Source: Vallitalea maricola (GTDB taxonomy: Bacteria; Bacillota; Clostridia; Lachnospirales; Vallitaleaceae). Taken from it: 64,000 nt of DNA. The notes beneath the pieces were generated by a model. It was not told where the DNA came from, did no database searches, and worked only from the letters and a program-made list of their open reading frames with translations. A program made the position numbers and the translations under genes. The stretch spans positions 37,226-101,225 of the forward strand of contig NZ_BTPU01000039.1 of NCBI RefSeq assembly GCF_036985595.1, given 5' to 3'. Each line of letters starts with the position of its first letter. Position 1 is the stretch's first letter. Positions 9,816-17,962 of this stretch are shown here, piece after piece.

Positions 9816-10292
9816 TTATACATATATTACATTAATTTTGTCTCTTAGATTATATTTATTTATTAGATCATCTAAATAATCTTCTCTAACTGTAATATAA
9901 AGATCACATTCACTATTCAATAACTCTGCTAGTATTTTATGAAAGCATTTATTCTGTAATTCAAGACGTCCAATCTCATCTAAATAGATTGGTGTTACTC
10001 TAGATTTTATCAGTTCTCTTATAGTAATTTCTATATGCTTCAAGACAGGTGTTGAGAAGCTGTAAGGTCCCATCTTGCATGACTCACACCAATCTTTAGT
10101 TAAATAATCTTCTCTTAGAACAAAAAGTTGCTTTTTTCTATTAGATAATTGCATTATTTCATAACTATGTACTTTATCTCTTTCCATATTTTTAATGGAA
10201 ACAAATCCATCACCTTTTTGAACCCGTTCATATAACTTAATCATTTTACTTGTTTTACCTGAATTTATAGGTCCTGTAATTACATTAACCAT
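9816..10292 (-). CDS. THEP1-like P-loop nucleoside-triphosphatase in the hydroxylase maturation operon
   Basis: This 158-residue P-loop protein has Walker A ITGPINSGKTSKM at residues 5-17 and Walker B PIYLDEIGRLEL near residue 111, the pattern of the NTPase_1/THEP1 family. A small Cys motif, WCESCKMGPYSF, lies between them and could bind a metal. It sits between xdhC and yqeC in one operon, so it probably helps build or insert the Mo/Se cofactor. That role is inferred from position only. GGAAGG precedes the ATG. Confidence 0.75.
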   Translation of the reverse strand: MVNVITGPINSGKTSKMIKLYERVQKGDGFVSIKNMERDKVHSYEIMQLSNRKKQLFVLREDYLTKDWCESCKMGPYSFSTPVLKHIEITIRELIKSRVTPIYLDEIGRLELQNKCFHKILAELLNSECDLYITVREDYLDDLINKYNLRDKINVIYV

Positions 10293-10337
10293 TAGTTTTT
10301 CCTTCCGTAAGTAGTATCTTTTTCATAACATCAAATT

Positions 10338-11180
10338 TTAATTATCCAATAATTCATTATTTCTTAGATGCTTATGACCTTTTTTATCATAACTAATAGC
10401 CAATATCTCTGCTGCTATAGATACTGCTATTTCTTCTGGAGAACAACCTCCTGTATCTAGACCAATAGGTGAATATAGGTTTGACAAATCCACTTTGCCA
10501 TGTTTTTCATTAATCTTTTTCAGGAAAGCTTTTAATTTAACTTGTGAACAAAGCATCCCAATATACTTTGGTTTCAAATCCAATTCAAGAACTTTGTTCA
10601 GTACATTAAAATCATTATTATGTGATGGAGTACATACCACAATGAAACTATTTTCACTTAACTTTTCTTTTTCTATAAATTCTACATATGAAATCCCCAC
10701 TTTTCTATGAGCGTTTTGAATAGTTTCATATATTTCCTTTCGGTCATCTATAACAGTAATAAAAAAATTCATCTTATATAACATGTTTGTAAGAGCTTGT
10801 CCCACATGTCCTGCTCCAAAAATGTAGACTTTATTAGCACCTATATATTCATAAAAAAGGGTTACTCTTCCACCACAAGCCATTGGTAATACAGTTGTTC
10901 CTTCTTCTTCAATCTTACCTTCATTAAGTATATATTTTTCTAGTTTACTTTCTCTTTTGGCAATTAATTCTTTACACCTTTGTTTTGCTAAATATTCTAA
11001 TGCACCACCGCCAACAGTTCCCATAGCAGGTCTGGTTTCTCCCACCAACATTTTTTTCCCTACTGTTACTGGAGCACTCCCTGTCATCTCAACCACAGTA
11101 ACCATGACACAAGCTTCACCGTTTTCTTTCATATGTATTAACTCTTCATAAATACCTTTCACTTTTTCACTTCTTTCCAT
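10338..11180 (-). CDS. xdhC: XdhC/CoxI-family molybdenum hydroxylase maturation factor
   Basis: This 280-residue XdhC-family protein binds molybdenum cofactor and hands it to xanthine dehydrogenase-type enzymes. The N-terminal half has MVTVVEMTGSAPVTVGKKM and GTVGGGALEYLAK, and the cysteine in PMACGGRVTLF is typical. The C-terminal half is a Rossmann domain with VYIFGAGHVGQAL near residue 118, and DTGGCSPEEIAVSIAAE near the end. It is the first gene of the minus-strand maturation operon, behind a strong promoter at 11232-11261. No clear RBS is seen before the ATG at 11180, so the start is less certain than the family. Confidence 0.9.
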   Translation of the reverse strand: MERSEKVKGIYEELIHMKENGEACVMVTVVEMTGSAPVTVGKKMLVGETRPAMGTVGGGALEYLAKQRCKELIAKRESKLEKYILNEGKIEEEGTTVLPMACGGRVTLFYEYIGANKVYIFGAGHVGQALTNMLYKMNFFITVIDDRKEIYETIQNAHRKVGISYVEFIEKEKLSENSFIVVCTPSHNNDFNVLNKVLELDLKPKYIGMLCSQVKLKAFLKKINEKHGKVDLSNLYSPIGLDTGGCSPEEIAVSIAAEILAISYDKKGHKHLRNNELLDN

Positions 11181-11231
11181 AAATAATATAGTTAATCAAA
11201 TTATTTGGTCAAATTATATGTATGTAATCAT

Positions 11232-11261
11232 ATTATAACTTGTTTAAAAATATTTTGTCAA
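11232..11261 (-). promoter_or_regulatory. Sigma-A promoter of the xdhC-yqeB operon
   Basis: On the minus strand TTGACA (11256-11261) and TATAAT (11232-11237) are separated by 18 bases, about 50 bases upstream of the xdhC start. Both hexamers match the vegetative consensus perfectly. Confidence 0.7.
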
Positions 11262-11267
11262 ATTTTA

Positions 11268-11300
11268 AAAAGCTTATTCCCAATTGGAAATAAGCTTCTT
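11268..11300 (-). terminator. Terminator downstream of the FemABX gene
   Basis: AAGCTTATTCCC and GGAAATAAGCTT form an 11-12 bp stem with a short loop and one mismatch, followed on the minus strand by CTTTTTAAAATTTT. It separates the van-type cluster from the xdhC operon. Confidence 0.75.
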
Positions 11301-11311
11301 TATAACTAATA

Positions 11312-12649
11312 TTACTTTCTCTTATTCTTTAGCCTAGATCTTATTCTCTTAAATCTAGGTAATACAAAGCGAAATAGTTTATACACAAAATTATTGATGA
11401 CTAAATCAAACTCCCCAATAAATTCTACGAAATCCCCGTTGAAACCCTTTTTGAATTTATAAAGTCCGTAAAGAGGATTATTGGAATCTAAATCTCCTGA
11501 AACACCTCTAAAGTCATACATGTAACAATCTAAATCTATAGTATCTTCTATCATCTTCCACTGCATCAAATAATTAGGCATCGTATCACGAAGTTCATTA
11601 TCAGATGCACCATATGAATACCATCCTTTCCCTCCATAATATAAATATATGGCACCTGCTATATAAACGTCAGTACTCTCTTCATATTCTGCGATACTTC
11701 TTAGTCTTTGGTTAAAACCTTCTATTTGTCTTTGACTATCTGCTATTCTTTTCTCCAAATCCAGCAGTTTTTTATTATTCTTCTTTATCTCATCTTTATC
11801 ACTTGTGATCTCTAAGGTATCTACAATATTATTCTTTCTATTTTCCAATTTACTCATATTCTTTAACTGACTATTAAGATTAGTCTTAATTCTATTGGAA
11901 TCTAAATCATAATTATATTTCACCATATACAATCTGCAAAAAGGATAGATTTTTTCAATCATATTCTTAAAATAATCCCTATTTCTTGTTATGAATTTAT
12001 CTCTTTGACCTGTAATCAACATTTTTTTATGGAATATATCAATTATATCATCAGTAATGTTTTCTTTATCATATACCTCTACAGTAAGACCACGTTTTTC
12101 AGCAATCTTAATATTATATTTTGTCTTTTTAGAAAAAGCATCAAAAATATCTTTTTTTCTTTCACTTAACTCCTTTTTCATATCAAAATAAAGTCTAAAC
12201 ACATAATTAGGTTGTATATTCTCAAAGTTCTTCGTGTTTTTATTTTTGTATCCTATATCAATCAACATGTCTTTCACTTCATTACCAAAATCATTTAATT
12301 CCTCATTTTCATGTAAATGAATATCTGGGTCTATTGATATAAAAGCAATCTTATTCTTCTTACCATATCTTTTTATGAAATCAGTAAATTCAGTAACTAG
12401 TTTTTTATTACTGTAATCACAATGAAAACCTCTAGGGATATAACCCATACTCTTATTAAGATAAGGGATTTTTCTTATTAGGATTACACATGTCAGTACA
12501 AGATTTCCATTGTCAGAGTACCCTCCAAAGAATTTCGCATTCCATTCTTCTTTTACATCCGCCCAATAGGATGTTTGAAAAATATGTCCCTTAAAATCCA
12601 TATTAAAACTATTTAATTGTTCCTTTTCTATTTCCTTAAAATTATACAT
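11312..12649 (-). CDS. FemABX-family aminoacyltransferase (peptidoglycan bridge formation)
   Basis: This 445-residue protein of the FemA/FemB/FemX GNAT fold uses aminoacyl-tRNA to add residues to the lipid II peptide. N-terminal GHIFQTSYWADVKEEW and GYIPRGFHCDY, and C-terminal GAIYLYYGGKGWYSYGASD with YLMQWKMIEDT, are hallmark motifs. Residues 250-325 are Lys/Glu-rich and probably a helical hairpin, as in FemA. AAGGAG precedes the ATG. It begins 58 bases after the vanT-like racemase with no terminator between, and a terminator follows it, so it is probably co-transcribed with the resistance genes. Whether it adds Gly, Ala or Ser cannot be read from sequence. Confidence 0.87.
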   Translation of the reverse strand: MYNFKEIEKEQLNSFNMDFKGHIFQTSYWADVKEEWNAKFFGGYSDNGNLVLTCVILIRKIPYLNKSMGYIPRGFHCDYSNKKLVTEFTDFIKRYGKKNKIAFISIDPDIHLHENEELNDFGNEVKDMLIDIGYKNKNTKNFENIQPNYVFRLYFDMKKELSERKKDIFDAFSKKTKYNIKIAEKRGLTVEVYDKENITDDIIDIFHKKMLITGQRDKFITRNRDYFKNMIEKIYPFCRLYMVKYNYDLDSNRIKTNLNSQLKNMSKLENRKNNIVDTLEITSDKDEIKKNNKKLLDLEKRIADSQRQIEGFNQRLRSIAEYEESTDVYIAGAIYLYYGGKGWYSYGASDNELRDTMPNYLMQWKMIEDTIDLDCYMYDFRGVSGDLDSNNPLYGLYKFKKGFNGDFVEFIGEFDLVINNFVYKLFRFVLPRFKRIRSRLKNKRK

Positions 12650-12707
12650 CTTAAAATCTCCTTACTTGATTTTTACATACTCATTATCATTCCTCTATCT
12701 ATAAAAA

Positions 12708-13799
12708 TCAAATATATATTTTTTTTAATCTATAACTTAACCTGCTTAATATTTCATTAGCAATGCTTTTAGAATCATCAGCTACTTCTGTCGCATATAT
12801 CTTTTCGCTTCCGTCAATTCCAATCAAAGTAACAATGTCACCTTGTTTCACTTCTGGAACATTAGTTATATCTATAATCAACTGGTCCATACAGATTTTA
12901 CCAATAATAGGTACACGATAACCATGTATTAATGCACTACCACATTCACAAGAAAGATTCCGGGGAAAACCATCTGCATAACCTATTGGAATTACTGCAA
13001 TTCTACAGTCATTATCAGCAGTAAAAGTTCTCCCATAACTTACGCTTTCACCTGCAGCAATCTCCCTAATTAATGCAACTCTTGCTTTTAGAGATAGAAC
13101 AGGACGCAAGTCAGGTTGAATCTTGGTTTTATCACCAACTGAATCTACTGCTCCATATATAGCAATTCCCAATCTAACATAATCGCAGTGTAACTGAGGA
13201 TAATTAAGAAGTCCGTAACTGCTTTGAATATGGACTTTTGGTAATATGATATTATTATTTTCCAGATTATCCAGTAATGAGTAAAAAGATTTTATTTGTC
13301 TTTCAGTAAACATAATGTCTTCTTTGTCCCTGCTATCTGAAACACACAAATGAGTATAGATGCCACAAACCTCTAAATTCTTAAATTGAAATATTTTAAT
13401 TATCTTATCTACTTTATTTACATTTTCTCCCATTCTGTGCATTCCAGTATCTATTTTAATATGCACTTTTATAGAATGCCCATCATCATTTAACCTTTTA
13501 GCATAATCATAATCTATTATTGTTTGTGTTAGACTATATCGTATTAGATGACCAATTCTCGACGGATCAGTGTAACCTAATATTAAAATATCATCTTTGA
13601 TACCTTTTTTTCGAAGAAGTATACCTTCATCAATGGTTGCCACTGCGAATGCTTTTATCCCGAGTTCATTTAAAAAGCTTGCCACTTTTACTGCACCATG
13701 ACCATAAGCATCTGCTTTAACAACAGCCATTATCTGACATTCCTCAGAAATGATTGTTTGTAAAGTATTAACATTATGCTTCAAATTATCCAAATCCAC
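12708..13799 (-). CDS. vanT: VanT-like serine/alanine racemase domain (C-terminal half of split vanT)
   Basis: This segment encodes a complete fold-type III PLP racemase. Motifs are AVVKADAYGHGAVK with the PLP lysine, KIDTGMHRMGE, GESVSYGRTF and the family C-terminal LSRLSYRLKKIY. Read alone it would start at GTG 13799, but no RBS is there. The same frame continues upstream through codons for RAWIE, the canonical first residues of the racemase fold, and a Lys-rich linker as far as the A10 run at 13853-13862. I therefore read it as the C-terminal half of a VanT fusion that would total about 711 residues with the membrane half. It should make D-Ser (or D-Ala) for the VanG-type ligase. A free-standing alanine racemase is less likely. 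Confidence 0.85.
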   Translation of the reverse strand: MDLDNLKHNVNTLQTIISEECQIMAVVKADAYGHGAVKVASFLNELGIKAFAVATIDEGILLRKKGIKDDILILGYTDPSRIGHLIRYSLTQTIIDYDYAKRLNDDGHSIKVHIKIDTGMHRMGENVNKVDKIIKIFQFKNLEVCGIYTHLCVSDSRDKEDIMFTERQIKSFYSLLDNLENNNIILPKVHIQSSYGLLNYPQLHCDYVRLGIAIYGAVDSVGDKTKIQPDLRPVLSLKARVALIREIAAGESVSYGRTFTADNDCRIAVIPIGYADGFPRNLSCECGSALIHGYRVPIIGKICMDQLIIDITNVPEVKQGDIVTLIGIDGSEKIYATEVADDSKSIANEILSRLSYRLKKIYI

Positions 13800-13849
13800 T
13801 TCAATCCATGCTCTATCTTTATTCTTTATTGATTTATATTGTTTATATT

Positions 13850-14842
13850 TTATTTTTTTTTTATCTGTTTAGATAATAGTACGGCTACTATACTAGAAAA
13901 TAACACCACTACAAAATAGTGAATAAGATTATTATCAATCAATATCCCTTGAAGATTCGTTAGTTTACCTATTAAACGAACAATTATTATCATCATTGGA
14001 TGAATTATATAAATAATCATTGCAATTTTTCTAAGTATGGTTAATGAATGACCCTTCCATTGAATAAGAAGTTGATATAAGAAAAACATACAAGGCAATA
14101 ATGTAATATACATGCTATCGTGTCTCTGTAATTCTAAACCATTAAGAATTAATCCTTCCACTGTCATTAAGATAATTGAGCTTAATAAGCCTACCAGACA
14201 TAGATTTAATGAATATTGTTTTCGCTGTCTAGCAATAATAGCACCAAGTACAAAGAATACTGGAGCAAAAAACAGACCATTACGGGTATAACTGGAAAAT
14301 AAAAACACCTTCTCATAGAATGATTTTATTATCTCAGATGATTGTATTATACCAAAGTAACTGTCACCCATTAATCCTAATGCATATAATAACAAAGCTA
14401 TTATAAACGCCTTATGATACCCTAACTTTTTTATTAGATAATACGCAATGACTGCCCCTAACATTGATGCAGGTATATACCATAGATGATATATTGTACC
14501 GTCAAAAAATATGTCTTTCAATATATTAGGAAGCAGAGATTTTTGCTGGAAGTAGCCATTATATATGTTGATAGGAATATATATAATAATGGAAACCAAG
14601 TATAATAAACCTGTCTTTCCTAGAAAACCATACAACTTTTCTTTATTTATTCTACTATCAAAAAACAAAAAGAAACCTGATGTCATAAAGAAAAATGGGA
14701 CTGCTACACGAGCTATAACACGTGTTAATACAAAATTTGCAGTTTCATTAATCATCAATAAAGGCGATGTATGAATAGCTACTACTAAAACAGCAGCTAT
14801 AATCCTAAAATAATCGATTCCTGCATATTCTTTTCTATTCAT
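13850..14842 (-). CDS. vanT: VanT-like membrane domain, acyltransferase-3 type (N-terminal half of split vanT)
   Basis: This 330-residue protein has about ten membrane segments and the acyltransferase-3 fold that forms the N-terminal half of VanT serine racemases, where it is thought to take up L-Ser. IDYFRIIAAVLVVAIHTSP and ARVAVPFFFMTSGFFLF are typical of VanT N-termini. The frame ends at TAA immediately after ten consecutive A residues, exactly where VanT proteins pass into the racemase domain. The racemase follows in the -1 frame. The ATG overlaps the vanXY stop as TAATG, so it is translationally coupled. Confidence 0.87.
   Translation of the reverse strand: MNRKEYAGIDYFRIIAAVLVVAIHTSPLLMINETANFVLTRVIARVAVPFFFMTSGFFLFFDSRINKEKLYGFLGKTGLLYLVSIIIYIPINIYNGYFQQKSLLPNILKDIFFDGTIYHLWYIPASMLGAVIAYYLIKKLGYHKAFIIALLLYALGLMGDSYFGIIQSSEIIKSFYEKVFLFSSYTRNGLFFAPVFFVLGAIIARQRKQYSLNLCLVGLLSSIILMTVEGLILNGLELQRHDSMYITLLPCMFFLYQLLIQWKGHSLTILRKIAMIIYIIHPMMIIIVRLIGKLTNLQGILIDNNLIHYFVVVLFSSIVAVLLSKQIKKK
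13853..13862 (-). other. vanT: A10 homopolymer at the vanT frame break (candidate slippage site)
   Basis: On the minus strand the membrane frame reads ATA AAA AAA AAA TAA. The racemase frame is open from 13868 and overlaps it for only 16 bases, ten of which are this A run. A -1 slip, or one extra A in the transcript or genome, joins the two frames as ...KQIKKK-IKYKQYKSIKNK... into RAWIEVDLDN. Runs of nine or more A are known to cause transcriptional slippage in AT-rich genomes and are also a common sequencing-error class. Confidence 0.8.
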
Positions 14843-15603
14843 TAATTATTCCCCCACAAAGTAATAATAAAACCATCCACATTATTACCTGATATCAGAT
14901 GGCATACTTTATCTGGTAAATCTATGGTTTTCATTTGCGAACACATATTTTCATAAAATATCTCTATAGTTTTATTACCTGATTCTATTTTAAAATGATT
15001 TTCATATTGGAATTTTTTAATAAAGTCTATGTACTCCTCCAGAGATAATCCGTATTCATTCATTATTTTGGAATGTGGATAACCTACAAAACGAAAATGC
15101 CATGGTTCATGAGCAATCCCAGTAATAGCTTCCTTACCCTTTTCATAACGTTCCACAAATCCATAATCAGGTGCCTTTTTACGAAAGATATTGCATATAC
15201 CGTCATATGGGAAGTTAGGACAAATAAAATCAATATTATCTTGTTTTAGTGCTAAATCTATTGCTAACCCAGTTTGATGTTCGCTATGATTGGGAATAGC
15301 AACAAATTTCTCTGTAAAATCCTTGCCGTTATTCTCTAATGAATCTACATATATATTTTTCTGCTCCTCATATGAACGGTAACCACTAACAGGAATTATG
15401 TCTTCATCACATTTCAGATCATTCACAAGATGCTCCAACATATTTGCTGTCTTTATCTCAAGAAGTGTATCCTTATATTGATGATTTAATGGTACTAGGG
15501 ATAATTTGTTTTCTTTTCTGCTATTTCTTAAGGGATAAAGTTTGTTGACAAGAATTAAATTACCTGTATAGATATCTTTTTTATTCAAAGTAATAGTTTC
15601 CAT
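14842..15603 (-). CDS. vanXY: VanXY-type D,D-dipeptidase/D,D-carboxypeptidase
   Basis: This 253-residue M15-family zinc peptidase is the length of VanXY from VanG clusters. Motifs are PVSGYRSYEEQKNIY, then HSEHQTGLAIDLAL carrying the zinc His and Asp, and AHEPWHFRFVGYPHS with the catalytic Glu and third zinc ligand. It should remove D-Ala-D-Ala dipeptides or terminal D-Ala from precursors so that D-Ala-D-Ser termini dominate. No signal peptide is seen, which fits a cytoplasmic enzyme. It starts at the base where the vanG stop ends and overlaps the vanT ATG, so the three genes are one translational unit. Confidence 0.87.
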   Translation of the reverse strand: METITLNKKDIYTGNLILVNKLYPLRNSRKENKLSLVPLNHQYKDTLLEIKTANMLEHLVNDLKCDEDIIPVSGYRSYEEQKNIYVDSLENNGKDFTEKFVAIPNHSEHQTGLAIDLALKQDNIDFICPNFPYDGICNIFRKKAPDYGFVERYEKGKEAITGIAHEPWHFRFVGYPHSKIMNEYGLSLEEYIDFIKKFQYENHFKIESGNKTIEIFYENMCSQMKTIDLPDKVCHLISGNNVDGFIITLWGNN

Positions 15604-16649
15604 TATTCCACCCCTAATTCAATCAGTTTGTCTAAGATGCTGCTAAATGACAACCCGATGCCTTTCATCATATTTGGATAGCGGCTGTGAGAAGTGAATC
15701 CTGGTATTGTATTAACTTCGTTGAAGATTATCTTGTCATCATCTAAAAACATATCTACTCTCGCAAATCCTTTACAGCCTAATGTTCTATAAATCAGTTT
15801 TGCTGTTTCTTTTACACGAGCTGTTGTTTCCTTATCTATACGTGCTGGTAAATGAATTTGTGAACTTTCTAAAGAGTACTTTTCAATATTATCAAAAAAT
15901 CCATGACTTAATTCAATTTCATCTACTTCTCCTACCATTAAATCGTCATTGCCTAATATTGCACACCCCACTTCAAAGCCATTAATGTTTTCTTCTATTA
16001 TTACTTGATTATCGTGTTCGAATGCAAGATTAACCGCTTCTAACAGATTCCCTTTATCATTTACTTTTGTAATACCGAAAGATGAACCTGCTTTGAGAGG
16101 TTTCACAAATAAAGGATAGTTAAGATGTTGTATTTTTCTATTCAAAGACTTATCATTCTCCATACTTGAGATGACAATTCCTTCAGGTATTGATATACCT
16201 GCTTCTTTAGCAAGTTTATGAGCAATATCCTTATTCATGCACAAAGCAGAACTAAGTGTATCACACCCTATAAGTGGAATTCCTGCTAACTCAATCAATC
16301 CTTGAACAGTACCGTCTTCGCCATTTTTCCCATGTAATACAGGAAATGCAGCATCGATTTTTGTAAATTTATTAACACTTCCTGTTAATTCAATAATCCC
16401 GCCCAGATTACGATTAGGTGATATGACAACAGGTACACATTCATCTTCATTGAGATACCATGTATCATTGAGTATGTTGTTTGTTGTACCATAATATCTG
16501 AACCAGTTCCCTTCTCTTGTAATTCCTATAAGTACTTTTTCATATATTTCATCATTGATATTTCTAATGATTGAATTGGCAGATTGTAAAGATACGTTAT
16601 ATTCTGTTGAATATCCTCCAAATAAAATTGCTATTTTTTTCTTCATCAT
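15603..16649 (-). CDS. vanG: VanG-type D-alanine--D-serine ligase
   Basis: This 348-residue ATP-grasp ligase opens with KKIAILFGGYSTEYNVSLQSA. PVLHGKNGEDGTVQGLIELAG carries the catalytic Ser/Glu region, FVKPLKAGSSFGI is the ATP-grasp segment and FNEVNTIPGFTSHSRYP closes the site. The omega loop reads ELSHGFFDNIEKYSLESSQ. An EKY-S/T loop resembles D-Ala-D-Ser ligases (VanC/E/G/L/N) rather than D-Ala-D-Lac enzymes. ATG 16649 has AAGGAG upstream and gives the usual VanG length; an upstream in-frame extension to 16760 crosses a hairpin and is rejected. Ser specificity is inferred from the loop and the vanT/vanXY neighbours. Confidence 0.88.
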   Translation of the reverse strand: MMKKKIAILFGGYSTEYNVSLQSANSIIRNINDEIYEKVLIGITREGNWFRYYGTTNNILNDTWYLNEDECVPVVISPNRNLGGIIELTGSVNKFTKIDAAFPVLHGKNGEDGTVQGLIELAGIPLIGCDTLSSALCMNKDIAHKLAKEAGISIPEGIVISSMENDKSLNRKIQHLNYPLFVKPLKAGSSFGITKVNDKGNLLEAVNLAFEHDNQVIIEENINGFEVGCAILGNDDLMVGEVDEIELSHGFFDNIEKYSLESSQIHLPARIDKETTARVKETAKLIYRTLGCKGFARVDMFLDDDKIIFNEVNTIPGFTSHSRYPNMMKGIGLSFSSILDKLIELGVE

Positions 16650-16693
16650 ATTTTTTGTCTCCTTCTTAGCTATTTGAATAATAATAAAATACA

Positions 16694-16709
16694 CATGTTC
16701 TGGCACATG
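16694..16709. promoter_or_regulatory. Dyad CATGT-N6-ACATG upstream of vanG
   Basis: A perfect 5-bp dyad with a six-base spacer sits 45 bases before the vanG ATG. A TATTAT hexamer lies between it and the RBS, and no good -35 hexamer is present, so an activator bound at the dyad is plausible. VanR is the natural candidate. The pattern is short and could be chance. Confidence 0.3.
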
Positions 16710-16752
16710 CATTCCTAAAATACTTCTTTGCCTAATAGCAGTACTAAAGACA

Positions 16753-16801
16753 AAGAGCATTCTAATTTAGTAATAATTATACTAAAACATAGAATGCTCT
16801 T
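16753..16801 (-). terminator. Hairpin between vanS and vanG (terminator or attenuator)
   Basis: A perfect 12-bp stem, AAGAGCATTCTA with TAGAATGCTCTT, is extended inside by TTTAGTA with TACTAAA. On the minus strand it is followed by CTTTGTCTTT. It should end or attenuate vanRS transcripts before the resistance genes, leaving vanG-vanXY-vanT to their own promoter. Confidence 0.75.
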
Positions 16802-16858
16802 CTTAAATATTATATAAAGATATTCTTATTATTTTATAAAGAAATTCTTACGATTTTC

Positions 16859-17962
16859 CTACAAAGAATTTGGTATCATAACTTCAAACCTAGTTATTTC
16901 CTTTTCACTGAATGCACTTATAGTTCCTTTATGAAGCTCTATTATTTCTTTTGCTATAGCAAGTCCCAAACCAGCACCACCTGTTTTGGTCGTACGAGAT
17001 GTATCTAACCTATAGAATTGCTCAAAAATCCTGTTTAATTTCTCTTTTGAAATTGTATTCCCCTGATTATTGAAGCAGAGTTTTACGCTATCTTTCAATT
17101 GTGTAACTGATATTTCTATTGTACTATGTTCAAAGCTGTAATTTATAGCATTACGAATTAAATTATCAAATACACGCTGCATTTTATTGACATCAAACCT
17201 AATATTAATATCTGCCGTTATCTTTAAAGAGCATTTCAAGTCCTTTTCTTCTAACATTGGTTTAAATTCATAAGTAATCTGCTCCATCATACGATTAAGA
17301 TTAACTCTACTAATATCCAAAGTCAGGTTTGTAAGATTAAAACGAGTAATCTCAAAAAATTCGTTGATCAGATCTTCCAGACGTTCTGCTTTATCCAATG
17401 AAATAGAAAGATATTTTATACGAAGCTCCTCTGATATCTGCTGTTCATCTCTTAGAAGAGTGAGATACCCAATAACTGATGTAAGTGGTGTTTTCAAATC
17501 ATGAGCCAAATAGATGACAAGGTCATTTTTTCTTTGCTCTGCTTCTCTTGCAGCACGTTCATTTTTTCTTAAGTTAAATCTTATTTCATTCATTTGTTTT
17601 TCAACTTCATTTAATTCAGCTGGAAGTTCTATCAATTCATCTTTTGAAGTGTAGATAGTTTCTGTTGCTTGAATAATCTTTTCTAGATAACCAATTACTC
17701 TGACCCAATAAATTATAAATAAAATAATAAAGCCTATACTCCAAATAAAAATTAGGAAAACAACACTATCTGTAAGTTTAAGTAATCTATAAAGTACTGA
17801 ATTACTTCTCCAAATAATCATAGAACATATTTCTCTCCCAGCAAAATATACAGCTAATAAAGCAATTGAATATATACCTATTGCAGTAATAAAATTTATA
17901 AAAAATCTAATAGAAAATCTGCGTTTAAAATTTTTCAATCTATTATTCAATTTGATAGCCAA
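16859..17962 (-). CDS. vanS: VanS-type membrane sensor histidine kinase
   Basis: This 367-residue sensor kinase has two N-terminal membrane segments (about residues 18-40 and 66-92) enclosing a short external loop of some 25 residues, as in VanG-type VanS. Then come a linker, the phosphoacceptor box YLAHDLKTPLTSVIGYLTLL, the N-box DNLIRNAINYSFEH and the G-box GGAGLGLAIAKEII. It should phosphorylate the overlapping vanR product in response to glycopeptide stress. The start is weakly defined: TTG 17962 lies inside the end of vanR directly after a GGGGGG run, too close to serve as a normal RBS, and TTG 17950 is an alternative. Confidence 0.87.
   Translation of the reverse strand: MAIKLNNRLKNFKRRFSIRFFINFITAIGIYSIALLAVYFAGREICSMIIWRSNSVLYRLLKLTDSVVFLIFIWSIGFIILFIIYWVRVIGYLEKIIQATETIYTSKDELIELPAELNEVEKQMNEIRFNLRKNERAAREAEQRKNDLVIYLAHDLKTPLTSVIGYLTLLRDEQQISEELRIKYLSISLDKAERLEDLINEFFEITRFNLTNLTLDISRVNLNRMMEQITYEFKPMLEEKDLKCSLKITADINIRFDVNKMQRVFDNLIRNAINYSFEHSTIEISVTQLKDSVKLCFNNQGNTISKEKLNRIFEQFYRLDTSRTTKTGGAGLGLAIAKEIIELHKGTISAFSEKEITRFEVMIPNSL

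Noticed and set aside
13797..13799. GTG as the start of a free-standing alanine racemase gene
   Set aside because: No RBS precedes it, and the codons before it encode the conserved racemase N-terminus in the same frame, so the natural protein begins upstream in the VanT membrane domain.
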